Assembly (NCBI RefSeq): GCF_033439725.1
Contig: NW_026944396.1
Location: forward strand, 1 to 22,452
From: Neurospora tetraspora
Lineage: Eukaryota; Ascomycota; Sordariomycetes; Sordariales; Sordariaceae
Direction of reading: 5' to 3'
Length of the DNA: 22,452 bases
Shown here: positions 9,560 to 18,805 of the stretch, in pieces
How the letters are laid out: every line of letters starts with the position of its first letter
How positions within the stretch are numbered: position 1 is the stretch's first letter
Program-made: the position numbers and the translations under genes
Notes under the pieces: generated by a model
The model's database searches: none
Told to the model about the DNA's origin: nothing
What the model saw: only the letters and a program-made list of their open reading frames with translations

Positions 9560-10001
9560 ATTGGTGATGCTGGAAGTTCCGCGTTCCCCATTCCCCCGTT
9601 CCCGGAGTTCTTGGAAACGAACTGGTGGGACGGCCCGAGGACGGTAGAACGGGTACCTTGCATGTAATTTGTTAGACATCCTGTGAAACAGACATCATGG
9701 GTTTCATTCGAGGCACTGAACATCCATTCTTCCAGTCGGGGTTATTCGCTAGCGACACAAAAGGTGCCTGAGAATCGTCAAGAACCTCCAAATACCTATA
9801 TACACCTCCAGCGACCTTCACTTAACCAAGACCCAGAGTTTCCAAGCAAGATAGTAGGCAAAATCCAAACGTTGAAAGTGAAGGGGTATTCTCAACACCA
9901 TGGCCTCCCCAAGCCCACACAAGCATAAATCATAGCACATAAACACATCCAAACCCCCAAATCCCTCTACAACATACCTTAGGTATCCAACCCAACCTCC
10001 C
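9560..10001. other. Intergenic region between hydrolase and chitin deacetylase genes
   Basis: This is the hydrolase promoter/leader and the 3' side of the chitin deacetylase gene. Open frames here (for example 9683-9928) lack recognisable features; nothing else is supported. Confidence 0.5.
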
Positions 10002-10924
10002 TTAAGCATACCACCCACTCTCCGGATCCCCCAAACACTCCCCCACCGTCCCCGTCCTAAATCCCCTCGCTCTAACCGTCCCCACCATCTCATCCACCAA
10101 CCTCTCCACCGTCCACCGATGAACATCATGACTCAACACAATCGCCGAGTCCGTCGCCGGATTGCTCCCCAGCTCACTATTAAACTTGTTCACGCTCACC
10201 TGAATCCCACTTTCACTATCATTCTCATAATCCTTGGTATCCAAATCGAAATTAACGACATGGTATCCCATCCCCTCGAGATCCTCCAGACATCCGTTCT
10301 CGCAAGTGGCGTAGGGCGGCCGGATATATTTCGGTTTGACGCGGACTACCCTCAGCAAGACGTCCTCGAGCTTGGTCACCTGCTCGACGCGCTGCGCTGT
10401 GCTGGCGGTCGTTAGGTCAAGATGGGACCAAGTGTGGCTGGCGATTTGGTGGCCTTCGCTTAGCATGCGACGGAGGATGCCTGGGTAAGGGGTGGATTCG
10501 TCGTCGATGGCGGAGACCCAGTTGGCGCCGTTGACGAAGAAGGTGGCGTGGATTGGGGGCGAGAAGGAGGCCAGTTTGTCGAGGAGTTGGGTGGTGTAGA
10601 TGTAGGGGCCGTCGTCGAAGGTGAGGGCGACGATGCCGGGGGTTGTGCAGTGGTTGATTATGAGGCCGGTGGGCACTGCTCGGCGGAGGTATGGGGAGGA
10701 GCCCGAGGAGGACGAGGTGTCCTGGTTGGGGTAGTAGTCGTTGGGATAGTTGTTGTTTGGACCGTAGTTGTTTGGATACAAGTCCCGGGTGGGAAGCCTT
10801 TTACTGTTGATCGGTGTCAGATGTGATATTTGCATTTTCAGGGACGACGGTCTTACGATGGAGTTGGGATCGCACGTCCTAGGGCCACGAGAGCCCCGAC
10901 GGGCAGAAAAGTTGACCAGCGCAT
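10002..10924 (-). CDS. Secreted CE4 chitin/polysaccharide deacetylase
   Basis: Exon 1 (10924-10857) encodes a signal peptide MRWSTFLPVGALVALGRA. The intron 10804-10856 (GTAAGA, branch CTGAC, CAACAG) leads to exon 2, ending at TAA 10002-10004; 289 residues. The NodB catalytic motifs are all present: TFDDGP (84-89, catalytic and metal Asp), HTWSH (146-150, metal His pair), RPPY (184-187), FDLDTKDY (208-215) and LSHDVH (246-251, catalytic His). This family hydrolyses N-acetyl groups of chitin in cell wall or septum. After the signal peptide a Lys-Arg (24-25) resembles a Kex2 site, followed by an Asn/Tyr/Pro-rich linker and a Ser-rich stretch before the domain. I see no chitin-binding module or GPI signal. 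The start at 10924 rather than an upstream in-frame codon is supported by the signal peptide and intron. Confidence 0.93.
10804..10856 (-). other. Intron of the chitin deacetylase gene
   Basis: 53 bp, donor GTAAGA, branch-like CTGAC, acceptor CAACAG. It joins the signal-peptide exon (phase 2) to the catalytic exon as ...PTPS-KRLPTR. Confidence 0.88.
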
Positions 10925-11956
10925 TGTGGCTCTCGAGATGGATAATTTCTTGTCCGACGAGTAGTGTTTTAGTGAGGAAGACTGAGTCGGTACACTCAAA
11001 GATTGTAGCAGAACGTAGCAAAAGACAGCAGATAATGAAAGGACTCGTACCAGGAAAAGTAACCGGACTCTATTTCGAACGGGCACAGAGACCGACTGGA
11101 CTTATATACAACTACGATACATCAACTACAGTCTTCTTGTAAGCAGGCAAACATATCCGCGGCGCCGCTCTCCCACTTCAAATTGCCAGAACAAGTAGTC
11201 CGAACGCCGAGACAAGCCTCACAAGTCAACTTCAGATGATCGTCCGGAATGATGCCCAAAGCGCCTCCTATAGCTGCTGATAGCGCCCTTTTTGTATTTC
11301 TTGGGTGTGCTTGGTGGGTGTGATTTGAACGTCAGAGTCTCATCCCTTGGGGGCCGTCTCAGACCGGTTGAGCATCCTTCTCAGCCTTGCAATTGGCAGT
11401 ACGACCCCTCGCAACCACGGGACGCTGTGTAAACAGTGGATAATGGATTTGCATTGCAGCGCTCATCCTCCTAGCCTCGCATATACGGTCCAACGATATC
11501 TGACATGGTGGACCGGGAAGACACGCCAATGGTCGACGTGTTCGGGTCATATTGAAGAAGTTTGCAAAAGGTGCATTTGCTACACCGCCGCGACAGGTCA
11601 GACTACCATTGAGCAGTGAATAGGCAGGGGTTTGATAAGCAAATGCATAGCAATGTAAACAACGACAACGCTTTTTGCAGGGAATGTTAACGCCCGAACC
11701 TGTTGTGTTGCTGCATGGTTGCCGTGTCGTCGCCTTTTTTTGTGGTCGTCTGCTATCAGTGAAGAAAGCGGACTCTGTCCAACCATTTTGATACGCAATG
11801 GTTACTTGTGGCGTCTTTGGCGTCTGCCTCGTGGATAGAGTGCTGTAATAATAAAACCGTTTGCGTAACGCGACACGGGCGCCACCAGTCCTCAACCCCC
11901 TCTGGGTTTGCTTGGCTTTCAGAACCAGGTTCCTCCGTGCTGACCACCAGACCATC
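10925..11956. other. Intergenic region between chitin deacetylase and DUF7719 genes
   Basis: It contains the chitin deacetylase promoter/leader and the 3' flank of the DUF7719 gene. A 203-codon minus-strand frame (11359-11970) has no family features and overlaps the DUF7719 stop; I do not call it. No RNA gene or repeat was recognised. Confidence 0.5.
11102..11108 (-). promoter_or_regulatory. Candidate TATA box of the chitin deacetylase gene
   Basis: On the minus strand TATATAA (reverse complement of 11102-11108) lies about 180 bp upstream of the ATG at 10924, consistent with a 5' UTR of about 150 nt. Positional inference. Confidence 0.45.
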
Positions 11957-12685
11957 TCACTTGATGTCATAACCTCTGACTTTTAGATATGTGCCTGCAA
12001 CTGCCAGGCTGAGGACAGCCCACGGAAGCTGGAGTTCAATGACGGACCACACCCACAGACAACCCACGGGTGGCGCTTGCTTCATGACGGCCAGGTATCC
12101 GTATGTGTTTGTGATGTGGATCAGGTAGCATCCCGAGGTCACGCTCATGATTAGGAAGATGACCTGTCGGAGATGGTTTTGGAAGCGGGCAGGTAGGCCG
12201 GGGAGGATGGTCGGGTTCGAAGAGTGAGCGTGGAGGGTGTAGATGAGGAAGCCGAAGACTGGGCAGGAAGACGTCAGTGGGTAATATTAACCCTAGGCTC
12301 GTATTGACATACCAAACAAGGCCTGGAATGCTCTCATCCAAACCTTGGGCCACACGATGCGATCGGCGGAATATTGGTTCTGGACAAGGACGTCCAAGGT
12401 GAAGTGCAGCATGGTCAGGCTCATGGTGTAGAGGGTGGTGTCGAGGAAGCGCTCGGCTCCGGGGGACAGTGGTTCGTTGTCATGGTCGTTAGGGTTCTCT
12501 GGCTTTATCGGAATCTTTTTGATCTTGGTTTTAGAGTACTTGTCGTTTTCCTCCTGTTTCTTTTGCGCTTGTGCGAAGAGCCCCCTTTCCTCGGCCAATT
12601 CTAGCAGGGTCTTTTCCTTGGGTCCGCTGCGGTCGGGCTGCTGGAACTTGATGTTGGACGGGGAATCGGCGCGTTTTCGGCCCAT
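11957..12685 (-). CDS. DUF7719 fungal multi-pass membrane protein
   Basis: Two exons (12685-12313, 12258-11957) encode 224 residues. The intron 12259-12312 (54 bp, GTATGT...CCCAG) joins RAFQALF to VFGFLIYTLHAH. The N-terminal ~80 residues are basic/charged and probably cytosolic, with an Lys-rich KTKIKKIPIK patch. About four hydrophobic segments follow: TLYTMSLTMLHFTLDVLV (about 86-104), ALFVFGFLIYTL (about 122-135), VIFLIMSVTSGCYLIHI (about 155-172) and LPWAVLSLAVAGTYL (about 198-213). Conserved-looking MLHFTLDVLVQNQY and TNTYGYLAVMKQAPPVG motifs match what I recall of the fungal DUF7719 family; molecular function is unknown. The ATG at 12685 (MGRKR) is preferred over the open-frame upstream codons, which encode no conserved sequence. 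It is divergent from GPI12. Confidence 0.8.
12259..12312 (-). other. Intron of the DUF7719 gene
   Basis: 54 bp, GTATGT donor, CCCAG acceptor, phase 1. Without splicing the frame stops after a few codons and the last two to three membrane segments are lost. Confidence 0.88.
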
Positions 12686-13629
12686 TGTGGTGTTTGTGTC
12701 TGGCGATACGAAGGACGAAGAAGAATTATTGCGGCTCTGGGGACAATGGCATGGAAGGAATGGAATGATGACGATGGAATCGAAGACGTGAGTTAGGGGA
12801 GCTTTCAGTGGGTCGGCCGCTAGCTCCCGCAATGGCCCCACTTGTCCCCGTACCCTAACCCCCTCAACTTGACACTTGACTTTTCTTCAAGATGCTATAT
12901 CAACCACATATGTCAACTTCTCGGCCATCATCCACCGAGTTCTTGGCCATTTGTGTCTATTATCCGATTGTGTAGATCCTATATTGGTGTTGCAAGAAAG
13001 TAGGCAACCAAGTACGGTACCTTTTCTTGTGCAAGGCTCTGGAAATGTTCCTCTTCCTCCGGGGTTCTACAGCCTCAACACGACTCGGTTGCCCGCATCC
13101 GAAGAGGCTACAGGTGATAAGAGTGGTGCTTGCACTATCGAGAACTCCTCACTGGTAGAGGCTCCTCTTGGACTCCCTTGCATGTTGTTGTACAAGAGGT
13201 GCCCAGTTGAACATGGAACCTTGTGACCCTCGTGCGAGACATTCCCTCCCTCCTTGTCTTCCATCCCACCACACCTCCCGTCGGCCCTTGCCGTTCCGCC
13301 GCTGATAGAGGCGGGGAAATTCAATCCCAACCTCGTGTTTGGTTTCTGCCTTCTCGTAGACGTCCACAAGGACAATGTCTTCTCCATAGTAGGAGGCCCT
13401 CAAGGTACCTGTAGCCTCGGCCTCCACTCCCCCACAATCCGCCCATCCTCCAAGCGGGCCCGACCGCGATAAGATAACACATCCCTGCCTCACATCCCCG
13501 CCTCCACACCAGCGCCCAAGCTCCCGTCCTGCCGCAAGCTTCAGGGGACCACCAGTCCACCACCGCGTCCATGACGCTACCACAACTTGTCCCGACCATC
13601 CTCTAACCCTAACAACAGCCAGCGCCGCT
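12686..13629. other. Divergent promoter region, DUF7719 / GPI12
   Basis: About 940 bp between two divergent start codons. Open frames on both strands here (for example 13067-13599 minus) lack ATG-supported, recognisable proteins. Nothing beyond shared regulatory DNA is supported. Confidence 0.5.
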
Positions 13630-14659
13630 ATGAACTGGCTAACAGCCCTCGGCCTCGCCGCCGTGGTGATCCCCTCGCTCTACATCTACACCGTCTCCAT
13701 CGTCGCCACGCGGTTCCCCGTCCTGCGCAACAAGCGGATATGCCTGCTGATTGCCCATCCGGACGATGAGGCCATGTTCTTTGCGCCGACGGTGCTGGCG
13801 CTTACGAGGCCAGAGACGGGGAACCATGTCAAGATTTTGTGTTTGAGTAGTGGTATGTTGTTGCCCGTTCGCATCTCCTTTCTTCGTTCTCCACTGCTGA
13901 CGTACACCCCAAACAACAGGCGACGCAGAAGGCCTCGGCCCAACCCGCAAGCGCGAACTCGCCAAATCCGGCACGCTCCTCGGCCTCCGCTCCCCCTCCG
14001 ACGTCTTCGTAATCGACTCGCCATTCTTCCCCGATAGCATGACCACTCACTGGGACCCCGAGCGCATCTCCCACTTGCTAGCCTCGGCCTTTGCTCCCGG
14101 ACTTAACGAGACCACCAACCCTGCTTCCGCCAGTTTGCGATCGTCGGGGAAGAACAAAGAAAATAAAAAGGGGGAGGAGGTCAAGCCTACGATCGACACC
14201 ATCATCACTTTTGATAAGCACGGAATCTCGGGACATCCGAATCATATTTCCCTCTATCACGGCGCTAGGTTGTTTGTTAGCCAGTTGTTGGCTGCTACGG
14301 CTGGAAGCAAGGAAAAGGGAAAGGGACAAGGGCAGGTGGATATATATACCCTCCCCACGCTCGGCCTTGCCCGCAAGTACAGCGGGATTGTTGACGCCCT
14401 TCCTACCCTGCTGGAGTGGGCATGGTCAGCGGGCATTACGAAGAAGGATAAGCAGGAAAGGCCGGGCGCATTGGTGTTTATGAATAACCTCGTCCCTGGG
14501 GAGGGGTGGGCAAGTGTGGACAAAGCGTGGGCGGCGATGACAAAGGCACATGTGAGCCAGATGCGCTGGTTCAGGTATGGGTGGATTGGGTTGAGTAGGT
14601 ATATGTATGTCAACAGTCTGGTTAGGGAGGATGTTGCGCCAGCTACAGCGAAAGACTGA
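13630..14659 (+). CDS. GPI12: GPI12/PIG-L N-acetylglucosaminyl-phosphatidylinositol de-N-acetylase
   Basis: Exons 13630-13852 and 13920-14659 give 320 residues. The protein removes the acetyl group from GlcNAc-PI, the second step of GPI-anchor synthesis, on the cytosolic face of the ER. An N-terminal membrane anchor (residues about 4-26) precedes the zinc-binding AHPDDE motif (42-47). The rest of the LmbE/PIG-L domain includes LCLSSGDAEGLGPTRKREL (spanning the splice) and the second metal/catalytic region HGISGHPNH. An insert of Lys/Glu-rich low-complexity sequence lies between them, usual in fungi. The intron 13853-13919 has GTATGT, a CTGAC branch and ACAG. Total length is close to that of other fungal homologues. 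Confidence 0.95.
13853..13919 (+). other. Intron of GPI12
   Basis: 67 bp, donor GTATGT, branch CTGAC near 13896-13902, acceptor AACAG. It splits a Gly codon in the conserved S-S-G-D-A-E-G motif, which only forms after splicing. Confidence 0.93.
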
Positions 14660-15023
14660 AGGGGCCCAATGAGTGACATGGAGAAAGAGGAGATGGGTTT
14701 TTGCCTGGGCAGAAAGATTGGAAACATACGTTACGGCCGATGTGACTAGCATAGTTAAGCGGGATAGCATCTTGGAGCTCATATGGAAAAGCATCATGGC
14801 GTTGGCAGTTTGGAAAAGAATAATTGCAATGAAGCTCAGGCAACGCCAGCGCAATGCGTTCGCTGGTCGGGTATCTATATCTCGTCAAGTACTTATAGTC
14901 ATAAAGTCGTCAACACAATCGTTCATATCCCTCAAGCCCGCCTCCGAAAAGGAAATCCCAGCACCGCAACCAGTACGTGTACCCTTACCATCCACAACCA
15001 CAACCTGTCCAACCTCAACACCT
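14660..15023. other. Convergent 3' intergenic region
   Basis: About 360 bp between the stop codons of GPI12 (+) and the ATP13-like gene (-). Nothing recognisable; it probably holds both 3' UTRs. Confidence 0.5.
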
Positions 15024-17292
15024 CTACGTCAACAACCTCAACACCTTCTCCGCCCTCTTTCTCTCCGCCCTCTTCACCTCTTCCTCCACAGTCCTCCCCC
15101 TTCGTCTAGCCTGGTCTATTACATCGACCTCCAACTGTCCCTCTTCCCTCTCTCCCCGTGCCATCTCATCCATCCCCAGTATCTCCTCAACCAACTCCTC
15201 CAGCCCCTCTCTCTTCACCGCCCTCGGCTTAAGCGTCTCCACAGTCTCCCCCGCCGCCCTCTGCAACTGCTCCCCCTTGAGGTCCAAACTATATTCTCGA
15301 AGTCTGTTGAATCCCCTCGCAGTCTCCGGCCTCAAATCCATACTCACCACCGCCGCCTTTTTGACTTCCGTCCACCTCTTTTCCGCTCTAAACCCTTGCG
15401 CGGCTCCAACGCCACGCTTGAAACGGATCACACCGGTGGGGATCTCGTAGTGGATCGTATCGGGCAGAAGGCCTTGGAAAGCGTGGATGAGTTGGGGGAT
15501 TAATCTGGTGCTTATGTCGTGGGAGGGGAAGATCTTGGGTGGTTTGGGACCGGGGAGGTGGACGGGGGATTTGATTCTCTTGAAGAGGAGGGAGAACCAT
15601 TTGGCAAAGGTGTGGACTATGTAGTCCTTTCTGAGTAGGGTTCTCTCCCAGAGGATGGTATCGTACGCTGGGGAGTGGTTGAATGCTGCTTGATCAAGAG
15701 CGTGGAAGGGGTAAAGGGATTGTAACTCCTCCACTCGTTTGCGGTAGAGAGGTTCGAGGTCCAGCATTATTTGCATGGCGCGCTCGATCTTGTTGTTCTT
15801 GATCAGCCACTCGACGTAAATTTTGTACTGAGGGAAGCCGGGGGTGGCGTTGTAAGGGGGTGAGGTCATGGTGTCCCAGATTAGTTGGACTGCGTTGCGG
15901 TGTAAGCGGCGACCGGGGATGCTAACGATCTTCCACTCTTTTGCTGCGCGCGGAGAGGTGTGGATGTAGGCCCATTCTAGTAGTTCGAACCAGACTGACG
16001 AGGGAATCGGGAGGCGGTACACCGCAGAAAACGTGGTCGAGCATCTTGCACGCCATGGCGATCATGCCGTTTGACCCATAACAGGTGGCAATGGTTTGTA
16101 AAAGACGGGTGGTGGGCGCCATTGGTGAACCGGGGAGGAAGTCCCGCCGTCCGCCGGTGATGCTCAAATCGCCGGTTTCGATGGAGCCAGAGACGTCGAT
16201 CTTGTAGTTAAAGTAGAGGACTGACTGGACGTCTTCCATCACACCTGTTCTAGCGTAGGCTATGAGCGCGGCGCAGATGAACTCTTCTGAGAGCAGATGT
16301 AACCGGTTTCTGGCGGTGCCGAAGACGAGATCAACGGGCGAACTCCGCCGTAACATCCTCATCAAGTATTCCACCTTGTGCTCTGCCCCGGGGTTCTGCC
16401 CAAATCTGTCCAGCCGCTTGTTGGTCTCGTCAAAGTTCATCTGCCTCAGCTGGGAGAGGTTGTCAGGCGTAAAGTACGGCAGGAACCGCTTCTCGGGAAA
16501 CAGGTTTACAGGCTTGACGCGGAAGTCGTGCCGGTTATTTTGGGTGTACAACGGTTCCGTCAAGAACCGGGCCTTGAGGAATTCGGCATACAGGTCCGTC
16601 TGGCGCTCCCACATCTTTTCGGAGACGTTCATGTGGAACCAGATCTTGCGGGCTAGGAGGGGGTCCGAAATCGATCCGGCGTATCGTAGCAAGACCTTGT
16701 AGTCGGACAAGAGAAGAGGGGAGCCGGCGCGGAATCGACGGAAGGCGGCTTCGTGGACGAGCGGGTAAAGGTCGGTGTTTCTCTTTCTGGCGCCATAATT
16801 ATTGACCAGAACTCCCAGCGGTGACCAGTCGGCCATGGCTGGGTCGACCCAGATATCTCCTAGCGGGTCTTTGTCTTTTCGAATGGCTTCGATTGGGTCG
16901 ACGGAGCGGAGAAGCTCGCTGAAGGCTGTTGGGGGAAGTTGTAGGATTTCGAGTTTGTTCTCCTTGAAGTAGGCGAGCATCTTGTGAGGTTGTCTGAAGG
17001 CGCTGGTGAAGCCGTCAATCCATGGCGATCGTTTTGCGGGACGAGGTTTCTTGGCGACGGGTCTCGCGAGAAGGGTTCGGAGGAGGAGGAGCTCGTCTTG
17101 TTCGAGGGGCTGTCTGGGCTCGTCAAGCTGGTGACCAAAGCCATGGTGGGCAAAGTTGCCTGGGTATGGGATTGCTGAGATGGGTTTTGCTTGTTGGGTC
17201 GTAGAATGGGAGAGCTTCTGGAGCTTGACGGCGGAGGTTCGTCGAGACTTTGGAGGGATTCGAACCCCGCGACAGGAGAGGAGGGGAGCCAT
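15024..17292 (-). CDS. ATP13-like mitochondrial gene-expression factor, one apparent frameshift
   Basis: Two overlapping minus frames (17292 down to 15922, and 16022 down to 15024) form one gene. The first has an Arg/Ser-rich, acid-poor N-terminus (MAPLLSCRGVRIPPKSRR) typical of a mitochondrial presequence, then helical PPR-like sequence. The second contains LPIPSSVWFELLEWAY, a WDTMTSPPYNATPGF motif and YVEWLIKNNKIERA, which match the mitochondrial ATPase-expression (ATP13/Aep2-type) domain, about residues 425-500. Removing one T from the TTTT (minus strand; AAAA at 16028-16031 on plus) joins DHVSAVYRLPIPSS without a gap, giving about 755 residues. Family members act in post-transcriptional expression of mitochondrial transcripts. 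The target RNA is unknown. The C-terminus is charged and helical. Confidence 0.75.
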
Positions 17293-17476
17293 TGGTTGGG
17301 GAGTTGGTGTCGCCTGCGTATTATACCAATACCATTGGCATCTCTCGTCTGCAATTGAAGCTCGTCTTCCGTCTCGTCGTCTTTGAGGTGTAAGTCAACC
17401 CCGCTAACTAAAAGAGGAGAAGTGCGATGGATCTCGCGATGCCTGCAAATCCGGGGAAGGCCTGTCACTTTGACGA

Positions 17477-17520
17477 AATCCATGCACACATACGGTAGAA
17501 TCCATACGCACATACGGTAA
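17477..17520. repeat. Left TIR: two tandem 22-bp units
   Basis: Units 17477-17498 and 17499-17520 both start AATCCAT and end ACATACGGTA plus one base, differing at three or four positions. Tandem subterminal units like these could be transposase binding sites. They are mirrored at the right end (17963-18006). Confidence 0.9.
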
Positions 17521-17642
17521 ACCCACTTTTTAAGGGTGTACAGCCAATCCGGAGTCCTGACCACGAACCTTCTCAAGTCCCGCGACGAGAGCTTCAAGTT
17601 CACACTCCCTATCAATCAATAATAAATGGCTCACGGAATTTA

Positions 17643-17731
17643 TTTGTACCAGCAACGCGGTATAAGCAACTTCTTCATTACTACCCATAGAAATGAAGAT
17701 TATTTGGTAGGTAGTTTTTGCTTGTACAAAG
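17643..17731. repeat. Internal imperfect inverted repeat inside the MITE
   Basis: TTTGTACCAGCAA near 17643-17655 is inversely matched by TTGCTTGTACAAA near 17718-17730 (12 of 13). ACTACC and GGTAG add pairing further in. This could form a roughly 85-nt hairpin or mark a nested smaller insertion. Confidence 0.6.
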
Positions 17732-17962
17732 ATATAATAGGGTAAGGTAGGACCTCTAGGCCTTATATAACATAATTTTTAATACCCTCCCTAGTATTTA
17801 TAGTAGGGTAATACCTCTAAGTGGAATACCAGCCATCAGCTAAAGGTTGACAAATGGCCGAATTTCCAACTTCGAATAACACTATAAAGACAATAGAGAT
17901 TTCGTAAGGTGAGTACAAAACTTGGTGGTTATTGATAACAGCTTACACTCTGAAGAGGTGGG

Positions 17963-18006
17963 TTATCGTATGTGCGTATGGATTCTACCGTATGTGTGCA
18001 TGGTTT
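17963..18006. repeat. Right TIR: two tandem 22-bp units
   Basis: Reverse complements of the left units: 17963-17984 pairs with 17499-17520 and 17985-18006 with 17477-17498, with few mismatches. It defines the right end of the MITE together with CC at 18007-18008. Confidence 0.9.
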
Positions 18007-18309
18007 CCGTCACTTTGAGCGACGGTTCCTGCCAAGACCTTGCCTAGTCGAAGCTCTGGCATAAGCGTTTAAGGTCGGTCAAGTTCTCACCGAGAGCGGT
18101 CAGTGCGTCACCTTGCTCTTGGCATGCGACCAGCTGGCACTGACCTCAACCGCAGCGCTTGCAATCGGGCAGGCAAACCCCCACGCCGTCACTGGCGCTC
18201 ATCATCGTTCCAGGGCAGGTCCATCAACAACAGGAACACAACGACAAAACTTCATTTTCTTCCTTCACTCGTTATTCGTTTTGGGGCTTTTTAATACACA
18301 TCACACAAA

Positions 18310-18805
18310 ATGGCCGACGCAGTAGAAGATGCCGGCTCCGTTTCCGAGCCCATGGACCTCGTCCGCCTTTTGCTTGATGAGGTTGTCTGCGTCAAGCTGA
18401 GAGGTGATCGGGAGCTCAAGGGCCGTCTGCACGTAAGTCCACTTCATGTTTACATGTCCCCTTTTCAGTCGTCACCCTTTCCCATGCCACCCACCTTCAC
18501 CCACCATGAGCGGCACTCATTGCTAACTGAGATATTGTGACGTAGGCCTACGACTCCCACTGCAACCTAGTCCTCGGTGAAGTCGAAGAGACCATTTTAC
18601 GTCGTCGATGATGAAGATACCGAGGAGGATGATTTGAAGGTCAGCCCTCCTTCTCACCCCTTGCCCCCTTCTTCCTTCAACCACCCCCTCATCTCCCTTG
18701 ACACATCAACATACTAACACTGCGTAGACCATCTCCCGCAAATCCGAAATGCTTTTCGTCCGCGGCGACTCCGTCGTGCTCATCTCGCCCTATACCCGTT
18801 CTTGA
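18310..18805 (+). CDS. LSM3: LSM3, U6 snRNA-associated Sm-like protein (frame broken by one T)
   Basis: Exons 18310-18432, 18546-18639 and 18728-18805 encode a ~97-residue Sm-fold subunit of the LSM1-7 (mRNA decay) and LSM2-8 (U6 snRNP) rings. Exon 1 gives the Sm1 start [20 protein letters not shown]...LKGRLH, exon 2 the [17 protein letters not shown] core, exon 3 the Sm2 motif [14 protein letters not shown]. Exon 2 has TTTT at 18595-18598. With one T removed it reads on as [14 protein letters not shown] and its length becomes 31 codons, in phase with exon 3. As given, a TGA follows six codons later. LSM3 is essential in yeasts and this is the only copy in the window, so a sequence error is the likely cause. 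Introns are 18433-18545 (GTAAGT, GCTAAC branch) and 18640-18727 (GTCAGC, ACTAAC branch). Confidence 0.92.
18433..18545 (+). other. Intron 1 of LSM3
   Basis: 113 bp with GTAAGT, branch GCTAAC near 18522-18527 and acceptor CGTAG. It joins GRLH to AYDSHCN, phase 0. Confidence 0.93.
18640..18727 (+). other. Intron 2 of LSM3
   Basis: 88 bp, donor GTCAGC, ACTAAC branch near 18714-18719, acceptor GCGTAG. It joins ...DDLK to [10 protein letters not shown], phase 0. Confidence 0.9.

Larger units (their letters stand above)
17464..18018. mobile_element. MULE-type MITE with 10-bp target-site duplication
   Basis: A 535-bp AT-rich non-coding element (17474-18008) lies between identical 10-bp direct repeats GTCACTTTGA at 17464-17473 and 18009-18018. 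Its ends are inverted repeats: 17474-17525 matches the reverse complement of 17957-18008 with only a few mismatches/indels. Each end holds two tandem 22-bp units (17477-17498, 17499-17520; mirrored at 17963-17984, 17985-18006). No open reading frame for a transposase is present. A 9-11 bp duplication with long terminal inverted repeats is typical of Mutator-like elements, which are known in ascomycetes (for example Hop of Fusarium). The element sits 172 bp upstream of the ATP13-like ATG and about 290 bp upstream of LSM3. Confidence 0.85.

Noticed and set aside
11359-11970. 203-codon open frame on the minus strand
   Set aside because: No recognisable domain, scattered Cys/Arg-rich composition, overlaps the stop of the well-supported DUF7719 gene, and no promoter or intron evidence.
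13067-13599. Several minus-strand open frames in the DUF7719/GPI12 promoter
   Set aside because: No ATG-supported, recognisable product; mutually overlapping frames typical of GC-rich non-coding DNA.
14673-15503. 276-codon plus-strand open frame
   Set aside because: Antisense to the 3' end of the ATP13-like gene; Leu/Pro/Ser-rich shadow composition.
16860-17615. 251-codon minus-strand open frame overlapping the ATP13-like N-terminus and the MITE left end
   Set aside because: It is the out-of-frame shadow of the ATP13-like gene plus MITE TIR sequence; Ser/Pro-rich and without features.
18546-18639. Programmed +1 frameshifting in LSM3 and the other genes
   Set aside because: The shifts occur in unrelated genes, in both directions, at ordinary short homopolymers without slippery-site or stimulatory context; indel error is simpler.
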